A stretch of DNA of 36,503 nucleotides. It comes from Bernardetia sp. GTDB lineage: Bacteria; Bacteroidota; Bacteroidia; Cytophagales; Bernardetiaceae. Position numbers and translations under genes: made by a program. Numbering within the stretch: the first letter of the stretch is position 1; each line of letters begins with the position of its first letter. Of the stretch, positions 1 to 5,739 are shown piece by piece. Under the pieces are notes generated by a model. That model searched no databases. It was given only the letters and a program-made list of their open reading frames with translations, and was not told where the DNA came from. The DNA lies in assembly GCF_020630935.1 (NCBI RefSeq), contig NZ_JAHDIG010000051.1:1-36503 (forward strand). The letters are read 5' to 3'.

Positions 1-341
1 TGTTGAGACTTACTAAACCTATGAATTTCATCAATAAAAAGAATCGCTCGTGTTTGTCTTTTAGCTTTTTCTATCACCTCTCTAACATCTTTCACTCCCG
101 CACTAATCGCACTTAGCGTATGAAAAGGACGTTTTAAAGCCTTTGCAATCAACAGAGCAAGCGTAGTTTTGCCAATCCCTGGTGCGCCCCAAAGAATCAT
201 TGACGGAACTGCTCCAGAAGAAATTACACGAGCCAATACACCATTATTTCCAATCAGATGACTTTGTCCAATCACTTCCTCTAAACTTTGAGGGCGCATT
301 CGTTCGGCTAACGGTGGATTTTGAGAAGTTTGAGAAAGCAT
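1..341 (-). CDS. rarA: Replication-associated recombination protein RarA (MgsA), 5' part only
   Basis: This is the N-terminal ~113 residues of a AAA+ ATPase of the RarA/MgsA/WRNIP1 family; the rest lies beyond the window edge. The start is the ATG at 341 and the protein opens with MLSQTSQNPPLAERMRPQSL. Visible motifs are the family opening 'LAERMRP..LEEVIGQ', Walker A GAPGIGKTT near residue 48, and Walker B FIDEIHRF near residue 103, followed by SKSQQ. The family acts at stalled replication forks and gaps, binding ssDNA-dsDNA junctions and SSB. Only the first half of the ATPase domain is visible, so integrity of the C-terminal half cannot be judged. The identification rests on the arrangement of the opening and Walker motifs. 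Confidence 0.93.
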   Translation of the reverse strand, partial: MLSQTSQNPPLAERMRPQSLEEVIGQSHLIGNNGVLARVISSGAVPSMILWGAPGIGKTTLALLIAKALKRPFHTLSAISAGVKDVREVIEKAKRQTRAILFIDEIHRFSKSQ

Positions 342-375
342 TTTGAGCGTGTTTTTATTGAGTTTGTTTTTAGCC

Positions 376-451
376 TGTAAAATAACTCAATTACATTTTC
401 TTATCAAAATCGTATCAGATGAGTTTTATTTTACCCATTCCACTATCTATT
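376..451 (-). pseudogene. Remnant of the 3' end of a short-chain dehydrogenase gene
   Basis: This stretch closely matches 3577-3656, which contains the last codons, stop and downstream DNA of the SDR gene at 3620-4333. On the minus strand it still reads IDSGMGKIKLI then TGA (stop at 415-417), against IDGGMGKIKLV then TGA in the intact gene. The match breaks up upstream near 452-465, where an in-frame stop appears, so only a gene tail remains. It sits just downstream in transcription direction of nothing recognisable and upstream of rarA. Either a duplicated SDR gene decayed, or this is one side of a direct repeat made when the intervening DNA was inserted. Confidence 0.75.
376..451. repeat. 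Direct repeat, left copy (76 bp; partner at 3577-3656)
   Basis: Aligned by eye with 3577-3656, the two copies differ by a few substitutions and one 3-4 bp gap. They share an exact block of about 22 bp (398-419 against 3603-3624) and another of 20 bp starting AGTTTTATTTTACCC (422-441 against 3626-3645). Both lie in the same orientation and flank ~3.1 kb holding two STAS-like genes, an IS remnant and an SDR gene. Confidence 0.8.
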
Positions 452-540
452 TAACCCCTATCAAGTCTGAATATTTACCAAACTGATAGGGTGTAGGCTT
501 TACTGAATTTTTTTTTTTACAAAAATTATCACAGATTCAC

Positions 541-945
541 TTATTCTTGTAACCATAATAGAGCTTTATCTTCCTTATCAAAATAATGTGTGATAAACTC
601 TGCTTCAGTATTGTCTTCTATAAGCTGTTCAATAGATATTTGTGAAAAAATATCTGAACTCAAAATAATTGCAAGTTTAGATACTCCTATGTTCTTAAAA
701 ACAGGAAAAACTAATTCATTATGCCATTCTTGCATATTAGGTGTAATCACAAAGCTCATTTGAGTAGTTCGTGCCAAAATGTTAGTAGGTTTGTATTCTT
801 TTATAGCTACTATTTCAGCTTGAATTTCATTTTTAAACTCTTCTTCTGTCATGTCTTCCGAATCAGAAAGCCACTCAATAATTAGAAGTTCCTTTTTTGG
901 AAGAATGTTAATAGATACGAATTTACTTTTATATATATTTTGCAT
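541..945 (-). CDS. STAS/SpoIIAA-like hypothetical protein (copy 1 of 3)
   Basis: A protein of about 134 residues, starting at the ATG at 945; an upstream TTG at 957 adds only four residues and is less likely. No catalytic motif or membrane segment is visible. It has the same plan as the protein at 1884-2315: an N-terminal beta section, a segment predicting where an 'acidic, T-E/D-E-E-F' helix starts, a central strand 'Y.P.NILARTTQMSFVI' matched by 'Y.VQYILDDTRDFTFTI', then 'Q.W..N.VFP.F...G..K.AII.S...ISQ.SIEQ' and a C-terminal 'HYFD.ED.A..WL'. The shared ISQxSIEQ and QYFD/HYFD blocks show homology. The layout resembles the SpoIIAA-like/STAS-like families of Bacteroidota, whose roles are mostly unknown; the fold assignment is inference. 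Confidence 0.75.
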   Translation of the reverse strand: MQNIYKSKFVSINILPKKELLIIEWLSDSEDMTEEEFKNEIQAEIVAIKEYKPTNILARTTQMSFVITPNMQEWHNELVFPVFKNIGVSKLAIILSSDIFSQISIEQLIEDNTEAEFITHYFDKEDKALLWLQE

Positions 946-973
946 AATGTTGTACAATTTGATTGTAGGCTTA

Positions 974-989
974 GAACTTGTTTAAGAAT
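974..989. repeat. Solo copy of the IS terminal repeat (direct repeat of 1138-1153)
   Basis: GAACTTGTTTAAGAAT occurs here and again, identical and in the same orientation, at 1138-1153, where it forms the left end of the IS remnant. The DNA between (990-1137) is less AT-rich than its surroundings and holds the perfect 14-bp palindrome TCAGCATATGCTGA at 1030-1043. The arrangement looks like the left end of an earlier, related insertion, or a nested insertion. Confidence 0.6.
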
Positions 990-1137
990 AGTTTTCTAGT
1001 GCAAGATTGCATTTGTGCTTACCGTTTCGTCAGCATATGCTGATGAACTGAAAGTCGGCGTAGCCAAAAAGTGCGCTTGAACGAGAAATAATAAATAAAA
1101 TTTATTTTATACTTCATTCAAGCTACTTTTTTACATT

Positions 1138-1422
1138 GAACTTGTTTAAGAATGTAGATTTATGTTATCAAAAAAAGAGGTCAAAATAGTTATCATTGTA
1201 AATAACCACATTTGCAACGTAACCATTTTTTCCTCTATGTACGTAAACCTATCAAAAAAAATTATAACAGAAAATATTTTACCTTATTTAGAGCAATTTT
1301 CCAAAGGTCGTCGGATAAAAGTCGCTCTTTGGCGTATTATTAAAGCTATTGTTTATCGTTTAAAATCAAGTTGTCAATGGCGAGAACTTCCAATGAAACA
1401 ATTTTATTCTTAAAACAACTTC
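1138..1422 (+). mobile_element. Internally deleted IS5-type element (285 bp, MITE-like)
   Basis: The left end is GAACTTGTTTAAGAAT at 1138-1153. The right end at 1406-1422, ATTCTTAAAACAACTTC, is its reverse complement apart from one inserted A and one substitution. Between them lies only the N-terminal part of a transposase, whose stop codon is supplied by the right repeat. The element is therefore a deletion derivative that kept both ends and lost most of the transposase gene. No convincing target-site duplication was seen. It could be mobilised only by an intact relative elsewhere. Confidence 0.72.
1162..1413 (+). pseudogene. Truncated IS5-family (DUF4096-type) transposase
   Basis: An open frame of 83 codons whose second half matches the start of DUF4096 transposases: 'ILPYLEQFSKGRRIK' followed by a hydrophobic helix and then 'IVYRLKSSCQWRELPMKQF', the typical CQWRxLP signature. 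The likely native start is the internal ATG at 1237 (MYVNLSKKI). The frame ends FYS-stop inside the right terminal repeat, so the whole DDE catalytic domain is missing and the product cannot be an active transposase. A truncated product could at most bind DNA ends, which is speculation. Confidence 0.82.
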
Positions 1423-1883
1423 TTAGGAAAAGTCTAAGCACAAAAATCAATTTCTTTATTTATAAATTTTTAAGATATTATCAAAAATTCTACGTCTTTA
1501 TGAATTTGGTTTCAATTTGAAATTATTTTATATCTTTCAAGGGTGCTTATATTACCATTCATTATTTTTAATAATTGATGCTTGACAAGTTAAAGTAAAA
1601 CATTTATCTCTTGTCAAATACTTTCTTGGAAGAAAAAAACGTTGGAAATGAAATAAAATCATATAGAGACAAAAGTTTTGAAAAGTATAAAAAACAACAA
1701 AAGATAACTATGATTAAGCCTTATCATGATTATTTTTTTTAAATTCATTTTCCATAGCATTGAGGGTTGCATACTCAACGCTATGAAGAAATAAGCACGA
1801 TGCGATTTTTAGTAAATAATTGATAATCAGTCACGTAAAAAACTGTGATAACCTTTGTCATATTTTTTGCTTTCCCTATTTTT
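1423..1883. other. Non-coding stretch between IS remnant and STAS-like gene
   Basis: No gene is supported here. It holds an 8-bp inverted repeat TTGACAAG (1582-1589) / CTTGTCAA (1610-1617), and an 11-of-12 bp hairpin CATAGCATTGAG (1753-1764) / CTCAACGCTATG (1774-1785) about 100 bp past the 3' end of the minus-strand gene at 1884. That second hairpin lacks a T-run on the minus strand, so a terminator role is uncertain. The rest is AT-rich with stops in all frames. Confidence 0.5.
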
Positions 1884-2315
1884 TTAAATAGAACTAATGT
1901 CAGAAGATGAACGGTTCATAATCCAGTTATTAGCCTCTTCTGTATTGTCAAAATATTGTACTTCAAAGCTTTGACTTCCTGCATCACCTTCCATGGTCTG
2001 CTCAATAGAAAGCTGAGAAATAAATTCTTTTGATACTATAATGGCATATTTTTTCAATCCTGCTGCTATAAAGCGTGGAAATACCTCGTTATCTACCCAA
2101 TTCTGTAACTCTACGGAAATTGTAAACGTAAAGTCACGTGTGTCATCTAAAATGTATTGAACTTTATATTCTTCAGTATATTCTGCAATCTTAATAACTT
2201 CAGAAGAAAAAGTATCTTCATCCAAATCTTCTGTTTTAGATGTCCAAGATTTTGAAAGAATAGATTTTGTCTTGTCAAAGTTAATAGTTTGATATTCACT
2301 ATTGTAAATTTCCAT
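1884..2315 (-). CDS. STAS/SpoIIAA-like hypothetical protein (copy 2 of 3)
   Basis: 143 residues from the ATG at 2315. It is a clear paralog of the protein at 541-945: 'Y.VQYILDDTRDFTFTISVELQNW', 'NEVFPRFIAAGLKKYAIIVS', 'ISQLSIEQTMEG' and 'VQYFDNTEEANNWI' line up block by block. It has no signal peptide or membrane helix, so it is probably cytoplasmic. The C-terminal 'YFD..EEA..W' block recurs in a third protein at 18996-19424. The pair is separated by the IS remnant, so it may be an old tandem duplication split by insertion. A small alpha/beta STAS-like fold involved in protein-protein signalling is inferred from layout only. Confidence 0.78.
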   Translation of the reverse strand: MEIYNSEYQTINFDKTKSILSKSWTSKTEDLDEDTFSSEVIKIAEYTEEYKVQYILDDTRDFTFTISVELQNWVDNEVFPRFIAAGLKKYAIIVSKEFISQLSIEQTMEGDAGSQSFEVQYFDNTEEANNWIMNRSSSDISSI

Positions 2316-2717
2316 GATTATGATATTTTGGTTATAATGATATATTTAACTCTGCGCTAAAATAAATATTTTAGAGTGAAAAAAATAACTATAAAATGAA
2401 AATTAACTGCTTATGTATTGTTTTGGTAAATAATTTAAGATTTAAATTGATTTATTATTTTATAGTAATTAGGTTAGTGTAAATTTATTGAAACAAGGAA
2501 ATTCTTATGGTAGAAAAAAAGAAAATATTGTATATATTGCGCTAGCTAGAATATTGGGTATGAACAGATATTTGTTCTGTGTATCACAGAATAGGGAAAA
2601 AGTACCATTCGTTGTTGTTTTAGCATAGCGACACCAACAACTTTTATCTCAATGTCTAGTAATTTAATATTGCATTTCAATAAATTCTATTCTAATTAAA
2701 TAAACCAATTTAGATAT
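2316..2717. other. Intergenic stretch holding a miniature-element copy
   Basis: This divergent intergenic region is AT-rich and lacks an open frame of interest. Its main content is miniature element copy A3 (2544-2666). The remaining ~60 bp to the SDR start at 2718 must contain that gene's start signals, but no clear TAnnTTTG was found. Confidence 0.55.
2544..2666 (+). mobile_element. Miniature element family A, copy A3 (degenerate, full length)
   Basis: Same order of parts as copy A1 at 5431-5551: a degraded left end (TAGAATATTGGGTATGA against TAGAGTACTGGACATCA), then the hairpin TTCTGTGTATCACAGAA, then TTGTTGTTTTAGCATAGCGA with ACACCAACAAC, and a right end ATGTCTAGTAATTTA against ATGTCCAGTACTCTA. 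Flanks ATATTGCGCT (2534-2543) and ATATTGCATT (2667-2676) match at 8 of 10 positions and may be a worn target duplication. More substitutions than A1 or A2 suggest an older insertion. Confidence 0.7.
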
Positions 2718-3479
2718 ATGTCAAGATTTCAAGGTAAAGTTTGTATTGTTACAGGAGGGGGAAGTGGTATTGGATTAGCTGCTGCCCGTTTATTTTTAGC
2801 AGAAGGAGCTAAAGTTATGATTACTGGGCGTACACAGGAAAAACTTGATACTGCTTGTCAAGAACTTGCAAGTGATAATGTACGTGGTATAAAAAGTGAT
2901 ATTTCAGTCTCTGAAGATCGTAAACTTTTAGTAGCAGAAACTGTAAAGGCTTTTGGAAAGATTGATATATTATACATCAATTCAGGTATAGCCAAAGCTG
3001 CTCCTATTGAACAAATGACAGAAGAAATGTATGATGAAGTTTTGGCTATTAATTTGAAAGGGCCTTACTTTTTAATTCAAGCAGCTCTCCCACAAATGAA
3101 TGATGGAGGATCAATTATATTTACAGGTTCTATTTCTAATCAGATTGGACAACACTCACTAAGTGCATATGCTGCTAGTAAAGCAGGACTACGTTCTTTA
3201 GCCCGTACTCTGAGTACTGAATTATTACCACGCAATATTCGCATCAATATGGTTAGTCCTGGTGTTACAAAAACTCCTATTCTTGATATGCCTGGACTTT
3301 CAGCAGAGCAAGTGCAAGAAATGATACAATCTCTAGCTTCTCAAAACCCTATGAAACGCATTGCTCAACCTGAAGAAATTGCAAAGGCAGCACTATTTTT
3401 GGCTTCTAATGATGCATCTTACATGTTAGGAACTGAAATTATTGCTGATGGAGGTTTTACACAATTACAACTTACATAA
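2718..3479 (+). CDS. Classical SDR-family oxidoreductase
   Basis: A 253-residue NAD(P)-dependent short-chain dehydrogenase with a complete active site. The Rossmann nucleotide motif TGGGSGIG is at residues 12-19, with GRT after strand 2. The NAG-type motif appears as NSG (88-90), the structural Asn is N112, and the catalytic Ser, Tyr and Lys are S138, Y151 and K155 (S-x12-Y-x3-K). The C-terminal 'ASYMLGTEIIADGGF' is typical of the family. Length matches single-domain SDRs. The substrate cannot be read from sequence; FabG-like or sugar/alcohol dehydrogenase roles are equally possible. The ATG at 2718 gives the standard N terminus 'F.GKV.IVTGG'. A strong hairpin terminator follows at 3499-3529. 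Confidence 0.92.
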   Translation: MSRFQGKVCIVTGGGSGIGLAAARLFLAEGAKVMITGRTQEKLDTACQELASDNVRGIKSDISVSEDRKLLVAETVKAFGKIDILYINSGIAKAAPIEQMTEEMYDEVLAINLKGPYFLIQAALPQMNDGGSIIFTGSISNQIGQHSLSAYAASKAGLRSLARTLSTELLPRNIRINMVSPGVTKTPILDMPGLSAEQVQEMIQSLASQNPMKRIAQPEEIAKAALFLASNDASYMLGTEIIADGGFTQLQLT

Positions 3480-3498
3480 AATGTGCTAAAAAAAAGTA

Positions 3499-3529
3499 AG
3501 CTCTCACTCACATTTTGTGAGTGAGAGCT
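3499..3529. terminator. Perfect 14-bp hairpin after the SDR gene
   Basis: AGCTCTCACTCACA (3499-3512) and TGTGAGTGAGAGCT (3516-3529) form a perfect 14-bp stem with a 3-nt loop, starting 20 bp after the SDR stop. There is no T-run right after it on the plus strand. On the minus strand the complement of the A-run at 3488-3495 gives a T-run, so it could also stop minus-strand transcription. It lies between convergent genes, fitting a shared terminator. Confidence 0.7.
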
Positions 3530-3576
3530 ACGTATTCAGCTCCCAACCGTATATTTTTTAGTTCTAACGTTATAAT

Positions 3577-3656
3577 TGTAAAACAACTCAGTCAATTACG
3601 GTTTCTTATCAAAATCGTATCAGACAAGTTTTATTTTACCCATTCCTCCATCTATT
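3577..3656. repeat. Direct repeat, right copy (partner at 376-451)
   Basis: This covers the last codons, stop and downstream flank of the SDR gene at 3620-4333. It is the likely parental copy, since here the reading frame continues into an intact gene. See the left copy for the shared exact blocks. Confidence 0.8.
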
Positions 3657-4333
3657 CCTATTACTTGTCCTGTTATCCAAGTGCTTTCATCGGAGAGTAA
3701 AAAGGCAGATGCAGCAGCTAAATCTTCGGCTGTTCCTACTCTTCCCAATGGATGGCGTTTGTCAGAGGCTTCTCGTTTATCTTCTGTGGAAAGTAGAGCC
3801 TTCGCTAGTGGTGTATCTGTGAGTGAAGGTGCAAGTACGTTTACTCGTATTTTTTGAGAGGCTAATTCAGCTGCCAACGATTGTCCTAAACCTTCGACGG
3901 CTGATTTTGCTGTGGCAATACTGGCGTGAAAATTCATCCCTACTTTTGAGGCTACTGTACTAAACAAGACAATACTGCTCGTATCGGCTTTTTTTAAGGC
4001 TTTAAGGCTGTGTTGGATTACTTTTACTGCTCCCAAAACGTTTATCTGAAAATCTTTTTCAAAATCCTGTGTTTTAAGCCTTGCAAAAGGTTTTAAATTG
4101 ATACTTCCTGCACAATATACCAATCCGTGTAGCACGTCTGGAAGTTCTAAATTATCAATTTCTCCTGTTATGTCTAGTTCTGTGTGTGTGGAGGTAATTC
4201 CTTCTGGCTTGGAGCGTGAGGCTGTAAAAAGTGTTGCTCCAGCAGCTTCAAGTTGTTTGGCTAGTGCGTGTCCGATACCAGAACTTGCGCCAATGATTAA
4301 TATATTTTTACCTTCAAAATTAGTGTTGCTCAT
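3620..4333 (-). CDS. SDR-family protein with altered active site
   Basis: 237 residues with a clear SDR Rossmann fold: GASSGIG at residues 15-21, DIT after strand 3, YCAG (73-76) in place of NNAG, and a C-terminal 'TWITGQVIGIDGGMG'. Using the S-x12-Y-x3-K spacing, the catalytic Ser is T126 and the catalytic Tyr is I139, while K143 and N98 are kept. The Tyr position lies in 'HASIATAKSAVEGL', where ordinary SDRs have 'YAASKAAVEGL'. Loss of the Tyr general acid suggests altered chemistry, a nearby His (H136) standing in, or a binding role. Related Bacteroidota SDRs with this 'FHAS..A.AK' variant exist as far as I recall, so it may be a lineage trait rather than decay. The start ATG at 4333 fits the fold. 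Its 3' end is duplicated at 376-451. Confidence 0.88.
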   Translation of the reverse strand: MSNTNFEGKNILIIGASSGIGHALAKQLEAAGATLFTASRSKPEGITSTHTELDITGEIDNLELPDVLHGLVYCAGSINLKPFARLKTQDFEKDFQINVLGAVKVIQHSLKALKKADTSSIVLFSTVASKVGMNFHASIATAKSAVEGLGQSLAAELASQKIRVNVLAPSLTDTPLAKALLSTEDKREASDKRHPLGRVGTAEDLAAASAFLLSDESTWITGQVIGIDGGMGKIKLV

Positions 4334-4468
4334 TATTGAAAAAATAAGTTTGAAAAGTGGGTTGTATTTTGCTTCACTAAGAGAATGTAGGTCTAAATTG
4401 TTTTCTTAATTAAAAACAAATAAGACGAGGAAGGCTGTAACATAAAAGGATTTTAGCCGACTTTTCAA

Positions 4469-4476
4469 TACCTTTG
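4469..4476 (+). promoter_or_regulatory. Candidate -7 element of the DUF6132 gene
   Basis: TACCTTTG fits the Bacteroidota TAnnTTTG -7 consensus, 57 bp before the ATG at 4534. A clear TTG -33 box at the usual distance was not found. Confidence 0.5.
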
Positions 4477-4533
4477 CAAAAAATAGGGGAAGATTCATAA
4501 TAATCTTCAAACAAACAAAATCAACATTCAATT

Positions 4534-4740
4534 ATGAATATTTTAAATAAACAAAAACTTATTATTATTGGTGCAGCAGTAGGCGCAATCGTTGGATTCT
4601 TTTATTGGAAAGAAATTGGTTGTCTTTCTGGAAGCTGTGCTATAAAATCAGTTTGGTACAACATGACAGGCTACGGATTGGTTATGGGTGGACTTTTAGG
4701 TTCAATTATTCAAGAGCAGATTAAAAGAAAAAATAAATAA
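4534..4740 (+). CDS. DUF6132 family small membrane protein
   Basis: 68 residues. A short basic start is followed by one hydrophobic helix (about residues 8-25, IIIGAAVGAIVGFFYWK), then the two-cysteine motif GCLSGSCAI (Cys 33 and 37 by count), a second hydrophobic stretch rich in Gly (MTGYGLVMGGLLGSII), and a basic tail QIKRKNK. The 'G..YWK..GC.SG.C.I' core is what I recognise from DUF6132 proteins of Bacteroidota, which have no assigned function. The paired cysteines between helices could be a disulfide or metal site. It probably sits in the inner membrane. A strong hairpin follows at 4746-4772, so it looks monocistronic. Confidence 0.8.
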   Translation: MNILNKQKLIIIGAAVGAIVGFFYWKEIGCLSGSCAIKSVWYNMTGYGLVMGGLLGSIIQEQIKRKNK

Positions 4741-4745
4741 TATTT

Positions 4746-4772
4746 GTCGTTGTTGGAGACACCAACAACGAC
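4746..4772. terminator. Perfect 11-bp hairpin after DUF6132 gene
   Basis: GTCGTTGTTGG (4746-4756) pairs perfectly with CCAACAACGAC (4762-4772) around the loop AGACA. It starts 6 bp after the stop codon. The stem and the AGACACCAACAAC text resemble the second internal hairpin of miniature element family A (TTGTTGGTGT / ACACCAACAA), so it may be a relic of that element reused as a terminator. Confidence 0.6.
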
Positions 4773-4898
4773 GTAGATAATGCGATTTTAACTGATTAAT
4801 CATCATAAAATAGAATTTTTAATTATAAGCTAAAATTTATTCGTAATTAGCTTCGCTGCTTTAGCAGGTCGTAATTAATTAATTCGTAATTAAAATAT

Positions 4899-5423
4899 AT
4901 GGCAATTATAGGACTTTTTTACGGAACAGATACAGGAAATACAGAAACCGTCTCTATGCAAATTAGAGAAATGCTAGGAGAAGAGTTTATAGATTTATAC
5001 AACTTTGGCGAACATGACGCACAAGCTGTTATTCCTTATGAATATTTAATTTTTGGCGCACCTACTTGGTACGATGGCGAGCTTCAAAGCGACTGGGAGG
5101 AAATCTTGCCAGAGTTTGAAAATATAGATTTTACTGGAAAGAAAGTGGCAATTTTTGGTCTTGGCGACCAGTGGGGTTATGGCGAGTGGTTTTGTGATGC
5201 TATCGGAATGATTGGTGAGGTAATAGAGCAAAAAGGAGGAGAACTTGTAGGTTTTTGGTCTAAGGAAGGTTACGATTACGAAAACTCAAAAGGTGAGCGT
5301 GATGGAGTTTTTATGGGACTTCCCATAGATGAAGACAACCAGCCAGAAATGACACAAGAACGTCTAAATGCGTGGCTTCCACAAATTTTAGAAGAGTTTG
5401 GCTTAGAAGTAGAGACGGAATAA
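4899..5423 (+). CDS. fldA: Long-chain flavodoxin
   Basis: 174 residues, the normal length of long-chain flavodoxins. The FMN phosphate loop is GTDTGNTE (residues 9-16). The first isoalloxazine loop is PTWYDGELQSDW (Trp near residue 58). The second is GLGDQWGYGEWFCDAIG, where the Tyr that stacks on FMN in the E. coli protein (DYAEYF) aligns with the Tyr of GYGEWF. The long-chain insert 'WSKEGYDYENSKGERDGVFMGLPIDEDNQ' is present. It is a cytoplasmic one-electron carrier able to replace ferredoxin, often under iron limitation. It stands alone; copy A1 of the miniature element begins just after its stop. Confidence 0.95.
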   Translation: MAIIGLFYGTDTGNTETVSMQIREMLGEEFIDLYNFGEHDAQAVIPYEYLIFGAPTWYDGELQSDWEEILPEFENIDFTGKKVAIFGLGDQWGYGEWFCDAIGMIGEVIEQKGGELVGFWSKEGYDYENSKGERDGVFMGLPIDEDNQPEMTQERLNAWLPQILEEFGLEVETE

Positions 5424-5430
5424 TATTTTT

Positions 5431-5551
5431 TAGAGTACTGGACATCAATATATTTGCTGTTCTGTGAGTCACAGAACAGAGAAAAAACACCGTTTGTTGG
5501 TGTTTTAGCGTAGCGACACCAACAACTTTTTATATCATGTCCAGTACTCTA
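5431..5551 (+). mobile_element. Miniature element family A, copy A1 (best preserved)
   Basis: A 121-bp non-coding element. Its ends are perfect inverted repeats, TTAGAGTACTGGACAT (5430-5445) and ATGTCCAGTACTCTAA (5537-5552). Inside are a perfect hairpin GTTCTGTGA (5459-5467) / TCACAGAAC (5469-5477) and a second 10-bp stem TTGTTGGTGT (5494-5503) / ACACCAACAA (5516-5525). Flanks AATATTTTT (5422-5430) and AATATTCTT (5552-5560) match at 8 of 9 positions, consistent with a target-site duplication. It encodes no protein. Ends, size and flanks fit a MITE moved by an unseen IS transposase. Confidence 0.85.
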
Positions 5552-5583
5552 AATATTCTTTCCTCTACAGATAGTTTTTTATG

Positions 5584-5611
5584 AGGCAGAACTTCGGTTC
5601 TGTCTTTTTTT
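5584..5611 (+). terminator. Intrinsic terminator with TTCG loop
   Basis: AGGCAGAAC (5584-5592), loop TTCG, GTTCTGTCT (5597-5605): nine pairs including one G-T wobble, followed by a run of seven T. It is a textbook intrinsic terminator that probably ends flavodoxin transcription after reading through A1. Confidence 0.8.
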
Positions 5612-5692
5612 ATATTTTATGATTCTTAGCGATTTGCTAATTTTATTACAGAAACTTTGTTCTTACTCCTTTTAGTATTGCATTTAGTTTCT

Positions 5693-5700
5693 TACTTTTG
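5693..5700 (+). promoter_or_regulatory. Candidate -7 element of the transglycosylase gene
   Basis: TACTTTTG matches TAnnTTTG, 39 bp before the ATG at 5740. No -33 TTG at the usual spacing is obvious. Confidence 0.5.
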
Positions 5701-5739
5701 AATATAAATTAATTTCCTCGTATTCTTTTATTTCTTTCT

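Larger units (their letters stand above)
5424..5739. other. Intergenic stretch with miniature element, terminator and promoter
   Basis: It contains miniature element A1 (5431-5551), a UUCG-loop terminator (5584-5611) and a -7 promoter element (5693-5700) for the transglycosylase gene. No gene was seen. Confidence 0.7.

Noticed and set aside
1618-1740. A frame that could be another transposase fragment (YKKQQKITMIKPYHDYF)
   Set aside because: Too short, with no motif match and no start codon; the AT-rich context makes chance likely.
4838-4894. Repeated TCGTAATTA text upstream of the flavodoxin gene as a possible operator
   Set aside because: The repeats are short and AT-rich, spaced irregularly, and could be chance; no regulator match is known to me.
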